A stretch of DNA of 64,000 bases from Clostridium hydrogenum (GTDB taxonomy: Bacteria; Bacillota; Clostridia; Clostridiales; Clostridiaceae): the NCBI RefSeq assembly GCF_021432385.1, contig NZ_JAEACT010000003.1:558001-622000 (forward strand). The letters are read 5' to 3'. Positions 54,431 to 62,368 of the stretch are shown one piece after another. The notes under the pieces were generated by a model, which worked only from the letters and a program-made list of their open reading frames with translations, was not told the DNA's origin and made no database searches. The position numbers were made by a program, and so were the translations under genes. The stretch's first letter is position 1; each line of letters opens with the position of its first letter.

Positions 54431-55726
54431 TTAAGCAAATTGTAAGGCAAATTTATTTATTTCTTTAACCTTATCCATAATATTATTATCTGCATAAAAA
54501 TCTATAAGTTTATAAATAAGTTTATCTGTTAACTTTTCTTGTTTAGATGATAACAAAAATACTTCCTTCTTTATACTATCCACTCTTTCTATTGTTTCTT
54601 CACATTCCATTAACCCATAAAGTATATCTGCAGTCAAAACATAGTTTTTTCGTTTCTTTGCTACTTCTAATGCTTTTGAATAGTATTCAGCAGCTCTCAC
54701 ATTGTCTTTAAGTCCTGTGTATATTTTACCAATCTCATAATAAATATTATCTTCATAACGACTATTATTTTTTATAAACGGTAACTCTTTTTTTACTTCA
54801 CTTAATAAATTATTTGCTTTATCTATATCTGATAATCCAATGTACACTTCTGACATATTTATATAAATAACTAACTTTTTATCTATTTCACCGTCTTCTA
54901 ATATATCTAAAAGTCCATTATATAATTTTAAAGCCTCATCATATCTTTTTAACTCATGCAAGCTTACAGCTTTAGTATCTAAAATTTTAAAATATCTTTG
55001 AGTATCAGCTCTATCAATAAATCTTTCTATTTTATTAATATCAGCTAATACCCTTTCATAGTTCTTCAATAGAAAAAAAACATAAGCACGATTATACATA
55101 AAATAAACGGTATCTCTTTCAGATAAATTCTTAAAGCGATTTAAAACAAAATCACAACAATCTATGGCTTCACTATATCTTCCTGCATTTCCATATGTCT
55201 TAGATAACTTTGATAATAAACTAAGTAGCTCTTGGGATAAAAAAAGCTTTCCAACTAAAGTTATAGCCTTTTCATAATATACTATAGCTTTGCTTAATTC
55301 ATCTTGATTACAATAATAATCACCTGCTAATTCATATATAATTTGCATTCTATCAGTTATATTCCAATCTGCCAAAAAACTCTCAGCATCTTTTAATGTA
55401 TCTGTAAAACTATTATCCTTACAAACCATGAATGTTTTTAGTTCATTTATGTATTTATCAAAAATCTTTGTAGCTTGTACCGTTTGATTTTCCATTAAAT
55501 ATTCAACGGTTTCAGAAATCTCAAATCCCTTGTTTTTACCAACTTCTTTTAGATTTTTTATAATTATTTCCGCAGTCTTTTTAGTAATATTAGCTTTATC
55601 GGTTTCAATTTCACTAATAAGATTCCTAGTAATATCTTTTCCTGAAATTTCATCTTGCCTTAAATTATACTTTATTCTAATTGCTTTTATCTTATCACCA
55701 TCTGATATCACTGTACATTTTTTCAT
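54431..55726 (-). CDS. RRNPP-type regulator: XRE HTH plus TPR domain
   Basis: The 431-residue protein has an N-terminal XRE helix-turn-helix (IRIKYNLRQDEISG..RNLISEIETDKANIT, residues about 17-50). About seven or eight tetratricopeptide repeats follow (AIVYYEKAITLVGK, AIDCCDFVLNRFK, ALKLYNGLLDILED). This HTH-TPR plan, with a short secreted-peptide gene directly downstream, is typical of RRNPP quorum-sensing receptors, which in clostridia affect sporulation and solvent formation. Target genes are not evident. A plain ribosome binding site (AGGTGG) precedes the ATG. Confidence 0.85.
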   Translation of the reverse strand: MKKCTVISDGDKIKAIRIKYNLRQDEISGKDITRNLISEIETDKANITKKTAEIIIKNLKEVGKNKGFEISETVEYLMENQTVQATKIFDKYINELKTFMVCKDNSFTDTLKDAESFLADWNITDRMQIIYELAGDYYCNQDELSKAIVYYEKAITLVGKLFLSQELLSLLSKLSKTYGNAGRYSEAIDCCDFVLNRFKNLSERDTVYFMYNRAYVFFLLKNYERVLADINKIERFIDRADTQRYFKILDTKAVSLHELKRYDEALKLYNGLLDILEDGEIDKKLVIYINMSEVYIGLSDIDKANNLLSEVKKELPFIKNNSRYEDNIYYEIGKIYTGLKDNVRAAEYYSKALEVAKKRKNYVLTADILYGLMECEETIERVDSIKKEVFLLSSKQEKLTDKLIYKLIDFYADNNIMDKVKEINKFALQFA

Positions 55727-55784
55727 TTGTAAAAACCACCTCTATTACATAAATAATTTCAGCAACTTAAAATAATATATATTG

Positions 55785-55876
55785 AAACTAGCTCAACTAT
55801 AAACCATATCTTCACCATACTGCCCAAAACGTCATTTTGATACAATTTAATTTTAAAGTTTCAATCGTTTTATCTC
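55785..55876. repeat. palindromic element K, copy 3
   Basis: Blocks ACTAGCTCAACTATAAACCA, CACCATACTGCCC, AAAACGTCATTTTGATACAA and AAAGTTTCAATCG..TTTATC match copies 4 and 5. The arms pair imperfectly. Confidence 0.65.
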
Positions 55877-55984
55877 TACTACAATAATTATTTGTTATAA
55901 AAATCGCCTTAAACCTTAAGTCTTATATTCTATTCAATAATAACATTAAAAAAAAATACTGTAAACAGCTTTGTATTGTAGCAT

Positions 55985-56080
55985 ATAAACCATTTCAACT
56001 ACCAAAATCAATTTGTATCATAATGCCTAGAAGACGTCATTTTGATACAATTTAATTTTGAAGTTTCAAGTGGTTTATCT
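55985..56080. repeat. palindromic element K, copy 4 (best preserved)
   Basis: ATAAACCATTTCAACTACC, AATTTGTATCATAATGCC, then AGAAGACGTCATTTTGATAC and TTTCAAGTGGTTTAT form an imperfect palindrome of about 95 bp. It lies 100 bp from copy 3. Confidence 0.7.
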
Positions 56081-56093
56081 TTAATAAACTCAA

Positions 56094-56133
56094 AAAGATA
56101 AATAGCATCAACTTGCTAATGCTATTTATCTTT
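56094..56133 (-). terminator. terminator of the gamma-SASP-like gene
   Basis: AAAGATAAATAGCAT pairs with ATGCTATTTATCTTT around CAACTTGCTA and is followed by A/T runs. Confidence 0.7.
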
Positions 56134-56172
56134 AGTTATGTTAAAAAAATAAGATGACCTATGTTAATATTT

Positions 56173-56457
56173 TTATTGCATTCCTCTTTTTGTCCTTGAT
56201 TTTGCATTTGCTTCTCTTGCTTCTTGTAAATCACTATCAGCTGCTGAACTTGTAAAACTGCTGCTTGTTGAACTTGTCATTCCACTCCCAGCTGTACCTC
56301 TATTTTGTCTTGATTTTGCATTTAATTGTTTTGTTTCCTCTAAATCACCACTAGCTGCTGAACTTGTGAAGCTACTGCTTGTTGAACTTGTCATTCCACT
56401 AGCTGATTTTCTGTTTAATCTTTTTGTTTCCTCTAAATTGCTTTTGTTTGTATTCAT
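56173..56457 (-). CDS. gamma-type SASP-like spore protein
   Basis: The 94-residue protein is rich in Ser, Thr, Lys and Asn, lacks hydrophobic segments and consists of two near-identical repeats: LEETKxLNxKS, a basic spacer, and GMTSSTSSSFTSSAA. The repeat layout (E-T-x4-N-x2-S units separated by a small-residue linker with Phe) is like gamma-type small acid-soluble spore proteins, which store amino acids for germination. The match is architectural and I am unsure. AAGGGAG precedes the ATG; TAATATG at 56487-56493 reads CATATTA on the coding strand, similar to a forespore -10. Confidence 0.4.
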   Translation of the reverse strand: MNTNKSNLEETKRLNRKSASGMTSSTSSSFTSSAASGDLEETKQLNAKSRQNRGTAGSGMTSSTSSSFTSSAADSDLQEAREANAKSRTKRGMQ

Positions 56458-56527
56458 AATTTATCTACTCCCTTAAGTTGAATTTTTAATATGAAATTAA
56501 CAAAACTATGAATAAACCTCTTTGAAT

Positions 56528-56583
56528 AACAAAATTTATTTATATATCAAAACATTACGCCTCGCATATAAATAAATTTTGTT
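56528..56583. repeat. 18-bp-stem hairpin upstream of the SASP-like gene
   Basis: AACAAAATTTATTTATAT pairs perfectly with ATATAAATAAATTTTGTT around a 20-base loop. No role is evident. Confidence 0.6.
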
Positions 56584-56656
56584 TTAAAGTTGCTTATATT
56601 TTAGCTAATTAACTTCCATATTATAATGCCCATATATTTTGTTTATATTCTTATAT

Positions 56657-56754
56657 AGGTATACCAGCTCAACTATTAAAATTCATGTGCACCATAATGC
56701 CCAAAAGACGGCATTTTGGTACAAATGGATTTTAAGTTTCACAATGGTATATCT
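56657..56754. repeat. palindromic element K, copy 5
   Basis: ATACCAGCTCAACTATTAAA, GTGCACCATAATGCC, AAAAGACGGCATTTTGGTAC and TTTCACAATGGTATATCT keep the arms of copy 4. Changes occur in pairs (GCC/GGC against CC/GAC). Confidence 0.65.
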
Positions 56755-56829
56755 TTAAAACAACTTAAGCATTGTAAATTTCAACACCGTATTTAAATAT
56801 TTGTTTTTCTATTTCTTTATTTAATGAAT

Positions 56830-56877
56830 GGCTATGTTTTAAATAAGTGTGAAAATCAATACTTATTTAAAATAAGC
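56830..56877. terminator. repeated terminator-like palindrome, copy S5 (decayed)
   Basis: GGCTATGTTTTAAATAAGTG is present, but the right arm has lost bases (ATACTTATTTAAAATAAGC). It lies downstream of the HEPN-type gene. Confidence 0.55.
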
Positions 56878-56920
56878 AATTAAATTTTTATAGACATTTT
56901 CATTTATTCCAAACATATCA

Positions 56921-57355
56921 TCAAATCACTTTATTTGAAATATTATTTAATAATTTTTCAATAGCAACTATATACTTATTTACTATATCATTCTTAATAG
57001 TCTCGTAATCTACTTCCTCATATATACGGCTTGTCGCATTTCTTGACATTAAAATATCATTCCATATATTTATATCCTCAATCAAACCTTCTTTAAAAGC
57101 CTGCTTGTAACAACCTCTTGGATTATTTATTTCTAATCCAGCTGCTTTAAATATTTTAGATAAAAGCTTCCAAGTTAAGTCCTCCAAAGTTTCATATTTT
57201 TTTATTATGGAATCTCTGTACACTTCTTTAGTTATTTCATCTGGATCCTTTATATTATAAAAATTATCTCTAATATTTTTCAAATGAGTAAGCATTCTAA
57301 CTGTATAATTATAAGTTAGTCTTATAGATTCATCATATTTATCTAATATTCCCAC
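56921..57355 (-). CDS. HEPN/nucleotidyltransferase substrate-binding-like protein (HI0074 family), altered motif
   Basis: The 144-residue all-helical protein matches the HI0074 substrate-binding family: YETLEDLTWKLLSKIF, then GLEINNPRGCYKQAF, WNDILMSRNATSRIY. The family's conserved RNxTSH motif here ends in Arg (Arg105..Arg110), so the usual catalytic or binding His is missing. The partner nucleotidyltransferase (MNT) gene, normally adjacent, is absent. It may be a degenerate toxin-antitoxin component. Confidence 0.7.
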   Translation of the reverse strand: MGILDKYDESIRLTYNYTVRMLTHLKNIRDNFYNIKDPDEITKEVYRDSIIKKYETLEDLTWKLLSKIFKAAGLEINNPRGCYKQAFKEGLIEDINIWNDILMSRNATSRIYEEVDYETIKNDIVNKYIVAIEKLLNNISNKVI

Positions 57356-57376
57356 ACTATTTTCTCCTTTATATAA

Positions 57377-57480
57377 AAAATAGATATAATTAGTTAAAGT
57401 TAAACCACTTGAACCTTCAAAGTTAATTTTAGTAGTTGAACTGGTTTATCTATATATTATAACCAATTATATCTATTTTA
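57377..57480. repeat. palindromic element K, copy 6 (core shortened, outer arms extended)
   Basis: AAACCACTTGAA and TTCAACTGGTTT form the inner arms with the central AAGACG block missing. Outside them AAAATAGATATAATT pairs with AATTATATCTATTTT. It lies at the broken end of the epimerase fragment. Confidence 0.6.
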
Positions 57481-57481
57481 T

Positions 57482-57724
57482 CTACGTTATTAATCCTACT
57501 GTTTTTGCAATCATATCCAAAACAATTTCTGGATTAAACTTTCTTATCTCATTTATTTCTACTTCAATATTTTCAAAATCACAATAAATATTATTAGCAC
57601 CTAATATTAATTCATTATCTGATTTTTCCCTGTGAAGTAACGTAACCTCATGACCCTTGCTTAAAAGTGACCTAACAGCAAAAGCCCCTATAAACCTTGT
57701 ACCACCAATCACCAATATCTTCAT
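57482..57724 (-). pseudogene. NAD-dependent epimerase/dehydratase, N-terminal fragment
   Basis: The 80 codons encode a Rossmann start ILVIGGTRFIGAFAVRSLL (GGTxFIG for GxxGxxG) and continue to PEIVLDMIA. They stop at residue 80 where the family has about 300 residues. The break coincides with the edge of element K6, so the rest was deleted or displaced. A 16-bp gap follows the methyltransferase gene; the fragment is probably nonfunctional. Confidence 0.75.
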
Positions 57725-57739
57725 TTACATCACCAAGCC

Positions 57740-58528
57740 TTAGAATTCATTTAACTTTTTTCCAATATATAAATAATGCTCACAGCTTCCAAACATATGA
57801 GGGTCTTTTGACAATTCATATAATATATTAATAACCATGTGAAATTGCTCACTAGGAAGTCCTTTTAATTTATTTTCTATAAATCCTCCAATGCCTTCAA
57901 TTCCTGCAAAACTCAATTCTTTTAAATTAAAACTGTTCATAAAACTTCTTGCCTCCTCCGGTTTAATAAAATAAGCAGAAGTAAAACCTGATTTCACATC
58001 ATTTACTCCATTTTTTAAGTATTTTATTAAATCATCTGGAGCTTCTATATCTTCTGGATACTTAAGTCCATCTATTATTGGAGCATATGCAGATATAAAA
58101 GAAGTAATTAAAATTCCATCCTTCTTTAAAATTTTCAAAGCATCCTCCACTACTTTTTTTCTCTCAGCTTCATGAATAAGATGATACAAAGGCCCCATTA
58201 TAAGCACCACATCAAATTTCCCCAAATCATATTTAGAAATATTAAGTGCATCATCACAAATATACTTCTCTATTTCAACATTATTCTCAATTGCTTTAAT
58301 TTTTGCCATATCAATATGTTTTTCTACTAAATCAAGAAGTACTACCTTATGATCCCTTTTAGCCAAATAAATTGAATATCTTCCTGGTCCTCCACCAATA
58401 TCAAGTATCCTTGCAGCTTTAGGCACATAGTCATTTAAATATCTTTTTGTAATTTCAAATTCAATTTTATGCCTTTCAAGTCTATTCCACTCATCATAAC
58501 CTTCATAATAATTTTCTACTTCACCCAT
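57740..58528 (-). CDS. SAM-dependent methyltransferase
   Basis: The 262-residue protein has motif I ILDIGGGPGRYSIYLA (about residue 40), an acidic VVLLDLVEKHID for motif post-I, and FDVVLIMGPLYHL. The substrate is unknown. I choose the ATG seven bases after AAGGGAG over the upstream TTG. It is downstream of the AraC regulator gene on the same strand. Confidence 0.85.
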   Translation of the reverse strand: MGEVENYYEGYDEWNRLERHKIEFEITKRYLNDYVPKAARILDIGGGPGRYSIYLAKRDHKVVLLDLVEKHIDMAKIKAIENNVEIEKYICDDALNISKYDLGKFDVVLIMGPLYHLIHEAERKKVVEDALKILKKDGILITSFISAYAPIIDGLKYPEDIEAPDDLIKYLKNGVNDVKSGFTSAYFIKPEEARSFMNSFNLKELSFAGIEGIGGFIENKLKGLPSEQFHMVINILYELSKDPHMFGSCEHYLYIGKKLNEF

Positions 58529-58550
58529 TTTCAATCTCCCTTACCTTATA

Positions 58551-58943
58551 TTAAGCTGCCATATTCATGGAAATATTATTTTTACTAAATACGTTTATCT
58601 TTTTGTACAAATTTATAGTTTTATTGGACTTTCTATATTCATATGGTGTAATCCCATACATTTTTTTAAAAGCTCTTGCAAAAGATTCTCCACAGCTAAA
58701 TTGATATTTTACAGCTATATCTAAAACGCTAAATTCAGTATTTTTTAAATCATAGGCTGCCTTAGCAAGTCTCCTTTTTCTAACATAACCCATTACAGTT
58801 TCTCCAGTTACCTTTTGAAAAAGCCTATGAAAATAAAATTCTGACAAATGACTTTTTTTAGCTATATCACTAAGCTTTATATCATCATATAAATTATCCT
58901 CAATTAAATCGATTGCCTTTTGAACTTCAGCACTATAATCCAA
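58551..58943 (-). CDS. AraC-family regulator, DNA-binding domain only
   Basis: The 130-residue protein has both AraC helix-turn-helix motifs: LSDIAKKSHLSEFYFHRLFQ and, after VMGYVRKRRLAKAAYDL, VLDIAVKYQFSCGESFARAF followed by YGITPYEYRK. There is no ligand domain, as in MarA/SoxS-type regulators. It follows clpP by 13 bp and precedes the methyltransferase by 22 bp, so the three may be co-transcribed. Confidence 0.88.
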   Translation of the reverse strand: MDYSAEVQKAIDLIEDNLYDDIKLSDIAKKSHLSEFYFHRLFQKVTGETVMGYVRKRRLAKAAYDLKNTEFSVLDIAVKYQFSCGESFARAFKKMYGITPYEYRKSNKTINLYKKINVFSKNNISMNMAA

Positions 58944-58956
58944 TTTTATTACCTCC

Positions 58957-59550
58957 TTACTTCCTACTCTGTATTAGTACTTCATCTATAAGCCCATATT
59001 CCTTAGCTTCATCAGCATCCATAAAGTAATCTCTTTCTACATCATTTTTAATTTTCTCAAGTGGTTGACCAGTTTTTTCACTATATATTCTATTCATTTT
59101 ATCCTTGATTTTTAAAAGCCATTCCGTGTGTATTTTTATATCAGTAGCCTGCCCTTGCATTCCTCCACTTACTAGTGGTTGATGTATTAAAATTTCACTG
59201 TTTGGAAGTGCAAATCGCTTTCCTTTAGTTCCAGATGTAAGTAAAAAAGAAGCCATACTAGCAGCAAGTCCAGCACATATTGTAGATACATCACATTTTA
59301 TATAATTCATAGTATCATATATTGCAAGACCTGCTGTTATGGAACCTCCTGGACTATTTATATAAAAATTTATATCCTTCTCTGGGTCATCTGCCTCTAA
59401 AAATAACATTTGGGCAACAATCAAACTTGCTGCTTCATCATTTACTTCTCCGCTTAAAACTATTATTCTATCTTTTAATAGTCTTGAATAAATATCATAG
59501 GAACGCTCTCCTCTATTTGTTTGCTCTATAACCATTGGTACTAAACTCAT
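58957..59550 (-). CDS. clpP: ATP-dependent Clp protease proteolytic subunit
   Basis: The 197-residue protein has the full ClpP length with the catalytic Ser in [11 protein letters not shown] (about residue 97), His in [10 protein letters not shown] (about residue 122) and Asp in VERDYFM (about residue 171). It degrades proteins with Clp ATPases. I choose the ATG preceded by GAGGGTGAT rather than the upstream ATG at 59568. No clpX is nearby, so this could be an additional paralogue. Confidence 0.95.
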   Translation of the reverse strand: MSLVPMVIEQTNRGERSYDIYSRLLKDRIIVLSGEVNDEAASLIVAQMLFLEADDPEKDINFYINSPGGSITAGLAIYDTMNYIKCDVSTICAGLAASMASFLLTSGTKGKRFALPNSEILIHQPLVSGGMQGQATDIKIHTEWLLKIKDKMNRIYSEKTGQPLEKIKNDVERDYFMDADEAKEYGLIDEVLIQSRK

Positions 59551-59639
59551 TATATCACCCTCACTCATATATCTATAATATAAGTATACTGAATTTTAAC
59601 CATAAATGTCTGACATTTCTTGCTCAATTTTATAGCTAT

Positions 59640-60188
59640 CTATTTTAATATTCCATACAATATAATTTTAAAAGCTTCTTCAATAGCCTCAGAGGATTTA
59701 AGCTTATTTTCGGTTAAAAATTCATAATCAACAAAGGTATTCTTCATTTCCTCAAGCATTTTACATAACACAGCAAAGTTAATATTAGGATTAATTTTTC
59801 CTTCCAAGGAGGCTTTCTCCAAAATCTCTTTCATTATCTTTAGCTTAAATTCTTTCAATTCATTTACTTTTTCCCATTCTTTAGGATAAAATAGTTTTGC
59901 CTCATTTAATAATTTAATAGGTAATTTATATTTATGTTTGGAATAAACAATATCATGAAGTTTTTCTAGAAATTCACCTTCACCCTCTAAAGTTTGTTCA
60001 ATGCTTTCCTTGTCTGATGAAATAAATGCATTAAAATATTCTAAAATTATCTCATCCTTACTTTTAAAATATTTATAAATAGTTTTTTTGCTAATCTTAA
60101 GTTCAGCTGCAATCTCATCTACCGTAAATTTTTTTAATCCGTATAAATTTATCTTTTCTACCGCTATATCTAATATTTTTTCCTTCAT
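59640..60188 (-). CDS. TetR-family transcriptional regulator
   Basis: The 182-residue protein has an N-terminal TetR HTH (FTVDEIAAELKISKKTIYKYFKSKDEI). It starts three bases after the MFS stop, so both are in one operon. It probably represses that operon by binding the inverted repeat GAAACTA/TAGTTTC at 61380-61405. The inducer is unknown. Confidence 0.9.
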   Translation of the reverse strand: MKEKILDIAVEKINLYGLKKFTVDEIAAELKISKKTIYKYFKSKDEIILEYFNAFISSDKESIEQTLEGEGEFLEKLHDIVYSKHKYKLPIKLLNEAKLFYPKEWEKVNELKEFKLKIMKEILEKASLEGKINPNINFAVLCKMLEEMKNTFVDYEFLTENKLKSSEAIEEAFKIILYGILK

Positions 60189-60191
60189 AAT

Positions 60192-61355
60192 TTAATCCCT
60201 CCCGCTCATAGCCATGCCAAACAAGCCTAATACTCCAACACATATAATAATAAGCCATGTGAGTTTTTCTGAATATACCCAAACAATTCCACAAACTACT
60301 GGTCCAACAAAGTTTCCTATATATTGAAAAGAATTAAAAATCCCATTTGCAGTTCCCCTATAGCTATTTTCTACAGAATTGTTAACATTAGTTGCGAGAA
60401 CAGTTGCAAGTGTTACATATGCGCTCAAATACAAAATAGTTCCAATTAATAGGAAAGTATAAGATTGTTTAATTAAATAAAAACATATACTTACTGATGC
60501 TGTAGAAAAGCAAATCATAAGCACTCTTCTATTATAACCTTTTTCCACAAATCCAACTGAAATTTTCATTACTAAAACTGCAACAAGTATTGCTGGTAAA
60601 AAGACTTTCCAGATACCCCTTTCTCCAGTTACCTTGTTAAGATATATTGGAACCAAATAAAACACTGACATCATCATAAAATTATTAATAAATGCTGAAA
60701 TATTATTTATAACAAAAGCTTTGTTTCTAAACAATACCTCCAAACTTTTGGATAGTTTAAGGTTATTATTATTTCTTTCATTTATTGTGCTATCTTTTAA
60801 AAAGAAAATTATATAAATTCCATTAATTAAAAGTAATATTGCACAAACTAAAAACATCATATTAACTGGCATAAATTCACGAAGCAATGGTCCAAGGGCA
60901 AATGCCAATGCCGCTGCCGCAGACACAAAAGTTCCAAGAATGCTCAAAGCTTTTGTCCTTTGTTCCTTTTTTACAACTTCCGAAGCCCAGGAATAGCCTA
61001 CACCTATAATAGCTCCACTACCTTGAAGCCCTCTTGCAAAAATCAACACATAAATATTTTTTGCAAAAAATGCTATAATCAAACCAATTATAACCTGAAA
61101 AAGCCCAATTATCATCATAATTTTATTCCCATATTTATCACTTAAAATGCCAAACGGAAACTGAAAAATTGCTTGAGTAAGTCCAAATATTCCAAGGGCT
61201 ATACCCGCAAGCACTGGCGTATATAAATTAAGTGTTTTACTATAGGTTGATATAAAAGGAGCGACCATAGTCATTGCCATTTGCCGAATACCTAGTACCA
61301 AACTCAACATCAGAACTGGAAACATTTCATTTCTCAATATTTTACCTTTTTTCAA
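60192..61355 (-). CDS. major facilitator superfamily efflux transporter
   Basis: The 387-residue protein has twelve helices and the motif FGILSDKYGNKIMMI between helices 2 and 3, of the DHA1 type. The TTG start at 61355 is eight bases after AGAGG; the GTG at 61364 lies in that site. It is the first gene of an operon with a TetR repressor, a typical drug-efflux arrangement. Confidence 0.87.
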   Translation of the reverse strand: MKKGKILRNEMFPVLMLSLVLGIRQMAMTMVAPFISTYSKTLNLYTPVLAGIALGIFGLTQAIFQFPFGILSDKYGNKIMMIIGLFQVIIGLIIAFFAKNIYVLIFARGLQGSGAIIGVGYSWASEVVKKEQRTKALSILGTFVSAAAALAFALGPLLREFMPVNMMFLVCAILLLINGIYIIFFLKDSTINERNNNNLKLSKSLEVLFRNKAFVINNISAFINNFMMMSVFYLVPIYLNKVTGERGIWKVFLPAILVAVLVMKISVGFVEKGYNRRVLMICFSTASVSICFYLIKQSYTFLLIGTILYLSAYVTLATVLATNVNNSVENSYRGTANGIFNSFQYIGNFVGPVVCGIVWVYSEKLTWLIIICVGVLGLFGMAMSGRD

Positions 61356-61379
61356 AAATAACACCTCTTTCGCACCAAA

Positions 61380-61405
61380 GAAACTATTATTGTTTATTTA
61401 GTTTC
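61380..61405. promoter_or_regulatory. candidate TetR operator
   Basis: GAAACTA (61380-61386) and TAGTTTC (61399-61405) form an inverted repeat with 12 bp between, about 20 bp upstream of the MFS start codon. Confidence 0.5.
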
Positions 61406-61463
61406 CATATGAGATAATAATAGTACCTTTTAATTGGCTTGTCAATACAGAAGTTATCACACT

Positions 61464-61510
61464 AAAATTATTGCGAACTAACTTAATCAATTCACAATGC
61501 ACAATAATGG
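61464..61510 (+). repeat. left end of a modular element framing a GNAT gene (copy I)
   Basis: AAATTATTGCGAACTAACTT followed by AATCAATTCACAATGCACAAT matches the left end of copy D base for base over long stretches. The hairpin core does not follow. Confidence 0.7.
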
Positions 61511-61659
61511 TAAGCGAAGATATATCTGCAAATCTTGTAAGAAAACATTGGGTATGACATTTTGAAAATTATGTTATAATAGGTGTTATTAAAAACTATA
61601 ATCTAATGAACAATGGTAAATAAATGCGTATCAGATTATTAATATTAGAAGGTGTGTAT

Positions 61660-62208
61660 ATGATTTTAGAAACAGAACGGTTGTTATTAGAAGATTATGA
61701 ATTTGAAAATTTAGATGACTTTTTTAGATTGAAGTCATGCAATGAAGTTTGGAATTATTCAACTTTTATACCTTTAAAAGAAAAAGAACAAGCAAATCCA
61801 ATACTTAAAAGTTTAATTAATGATAGAATTAATGGAAAATACGTTTTTATGGCTCTATATAAAAAGGATACGAAAGAATTTATTGGTGAGGCTGGAATAA
61901 TAGGATATAGTTCTACTGCTAATAGATGTGTGGTTGGTTATAATTTATTGCCCAAATATTGGAATAAAGGATATGCAACAGAAATTACAAAATGTTTAAT
62001 TAAGTATGGTTTTGAATCTTTAGGGATTGAAAGAATAGAAGCACTTGCACTACAAATCAATGTTGCTTCATGTAAGGTATTAGAAAAAAGCGGTTTTTTA
62101 TTGGAAGGTGTTTTAAGAAATTTTAATAGATGTGAAACAGGCTATAGGAATGTTTGTTACTATGGAATAATATCTTCAGAATATAACAAAAACAAGCATA
62201 ATATATAG
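61660..62208 (+). CDS. GNAT-family (RimJ/RimL-like) N-acetyltransferase inside element ends
   Basis: The 182-residue protein starts ILETERLLLEDYEFENLDD and has the acetyl-CoA loop YWNKGYATEITKCLIKYGF, then ALQINVASCKVLEKSGFLLEGV, the classical RimJ/RimL or SpeG-like pattern. The ATG has AGAAGGTG upstream; the ATG at 61624 is less likely. A promoter region (TTATAAT near 61575) and a terminator lie with it between the two element ends, as if the gene were cargo. Confidence 0.88.
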   Translation: MILETERLLLEDYEFENLDDFFRLKSCNEVWNYSTFIPLKEKEQANPILKSLINDRINGKYVFMALYKKDTKEFIGEAGIIGYSSTANRCVVGYNLLPKYWNKGYATEITKCLIKYGFESLGIERIEALALQINVASCKVLEKSGFLLEGVLRNFNRCETGYRNVCYYGIISSEYNKNKHNI

Positions 62209-62239
62209 TTTAATTAACTCTTCATCTTCTTATATTGAG

Positions 62240-62269
62240 AATTATAGGTGGACAACCACACCTATAATT
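62240..62269 (+). terminator. terminator of the GNAT gene
   Basis: AATTATAGGTG pairs with CACCTATAATT around GACAACCA and is followed by TTTATAA. Confidence 0.75.
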
Positions 62270-62310
62270 TTTATAAGGCTATATTTCAACACTATATTAA
62301 AACATAGCCC

Positions 62311-62368
62311 AAAATCATCCTTCATTGTGAATTGTGCATCGTGAATTGATTTAGTTCATAATATTTAA
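62311..62368 (-). repeat. right end of the modular element framing a GNAT gene (copy I)
   Basis: AAAATCATCCTTCATTGTGA, ATTGTGCATCGTGAATTGAT and TTAGTTCATAATATTT match the right end of copy D. The end abuts the def stop codon. Confidence 0.7.
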
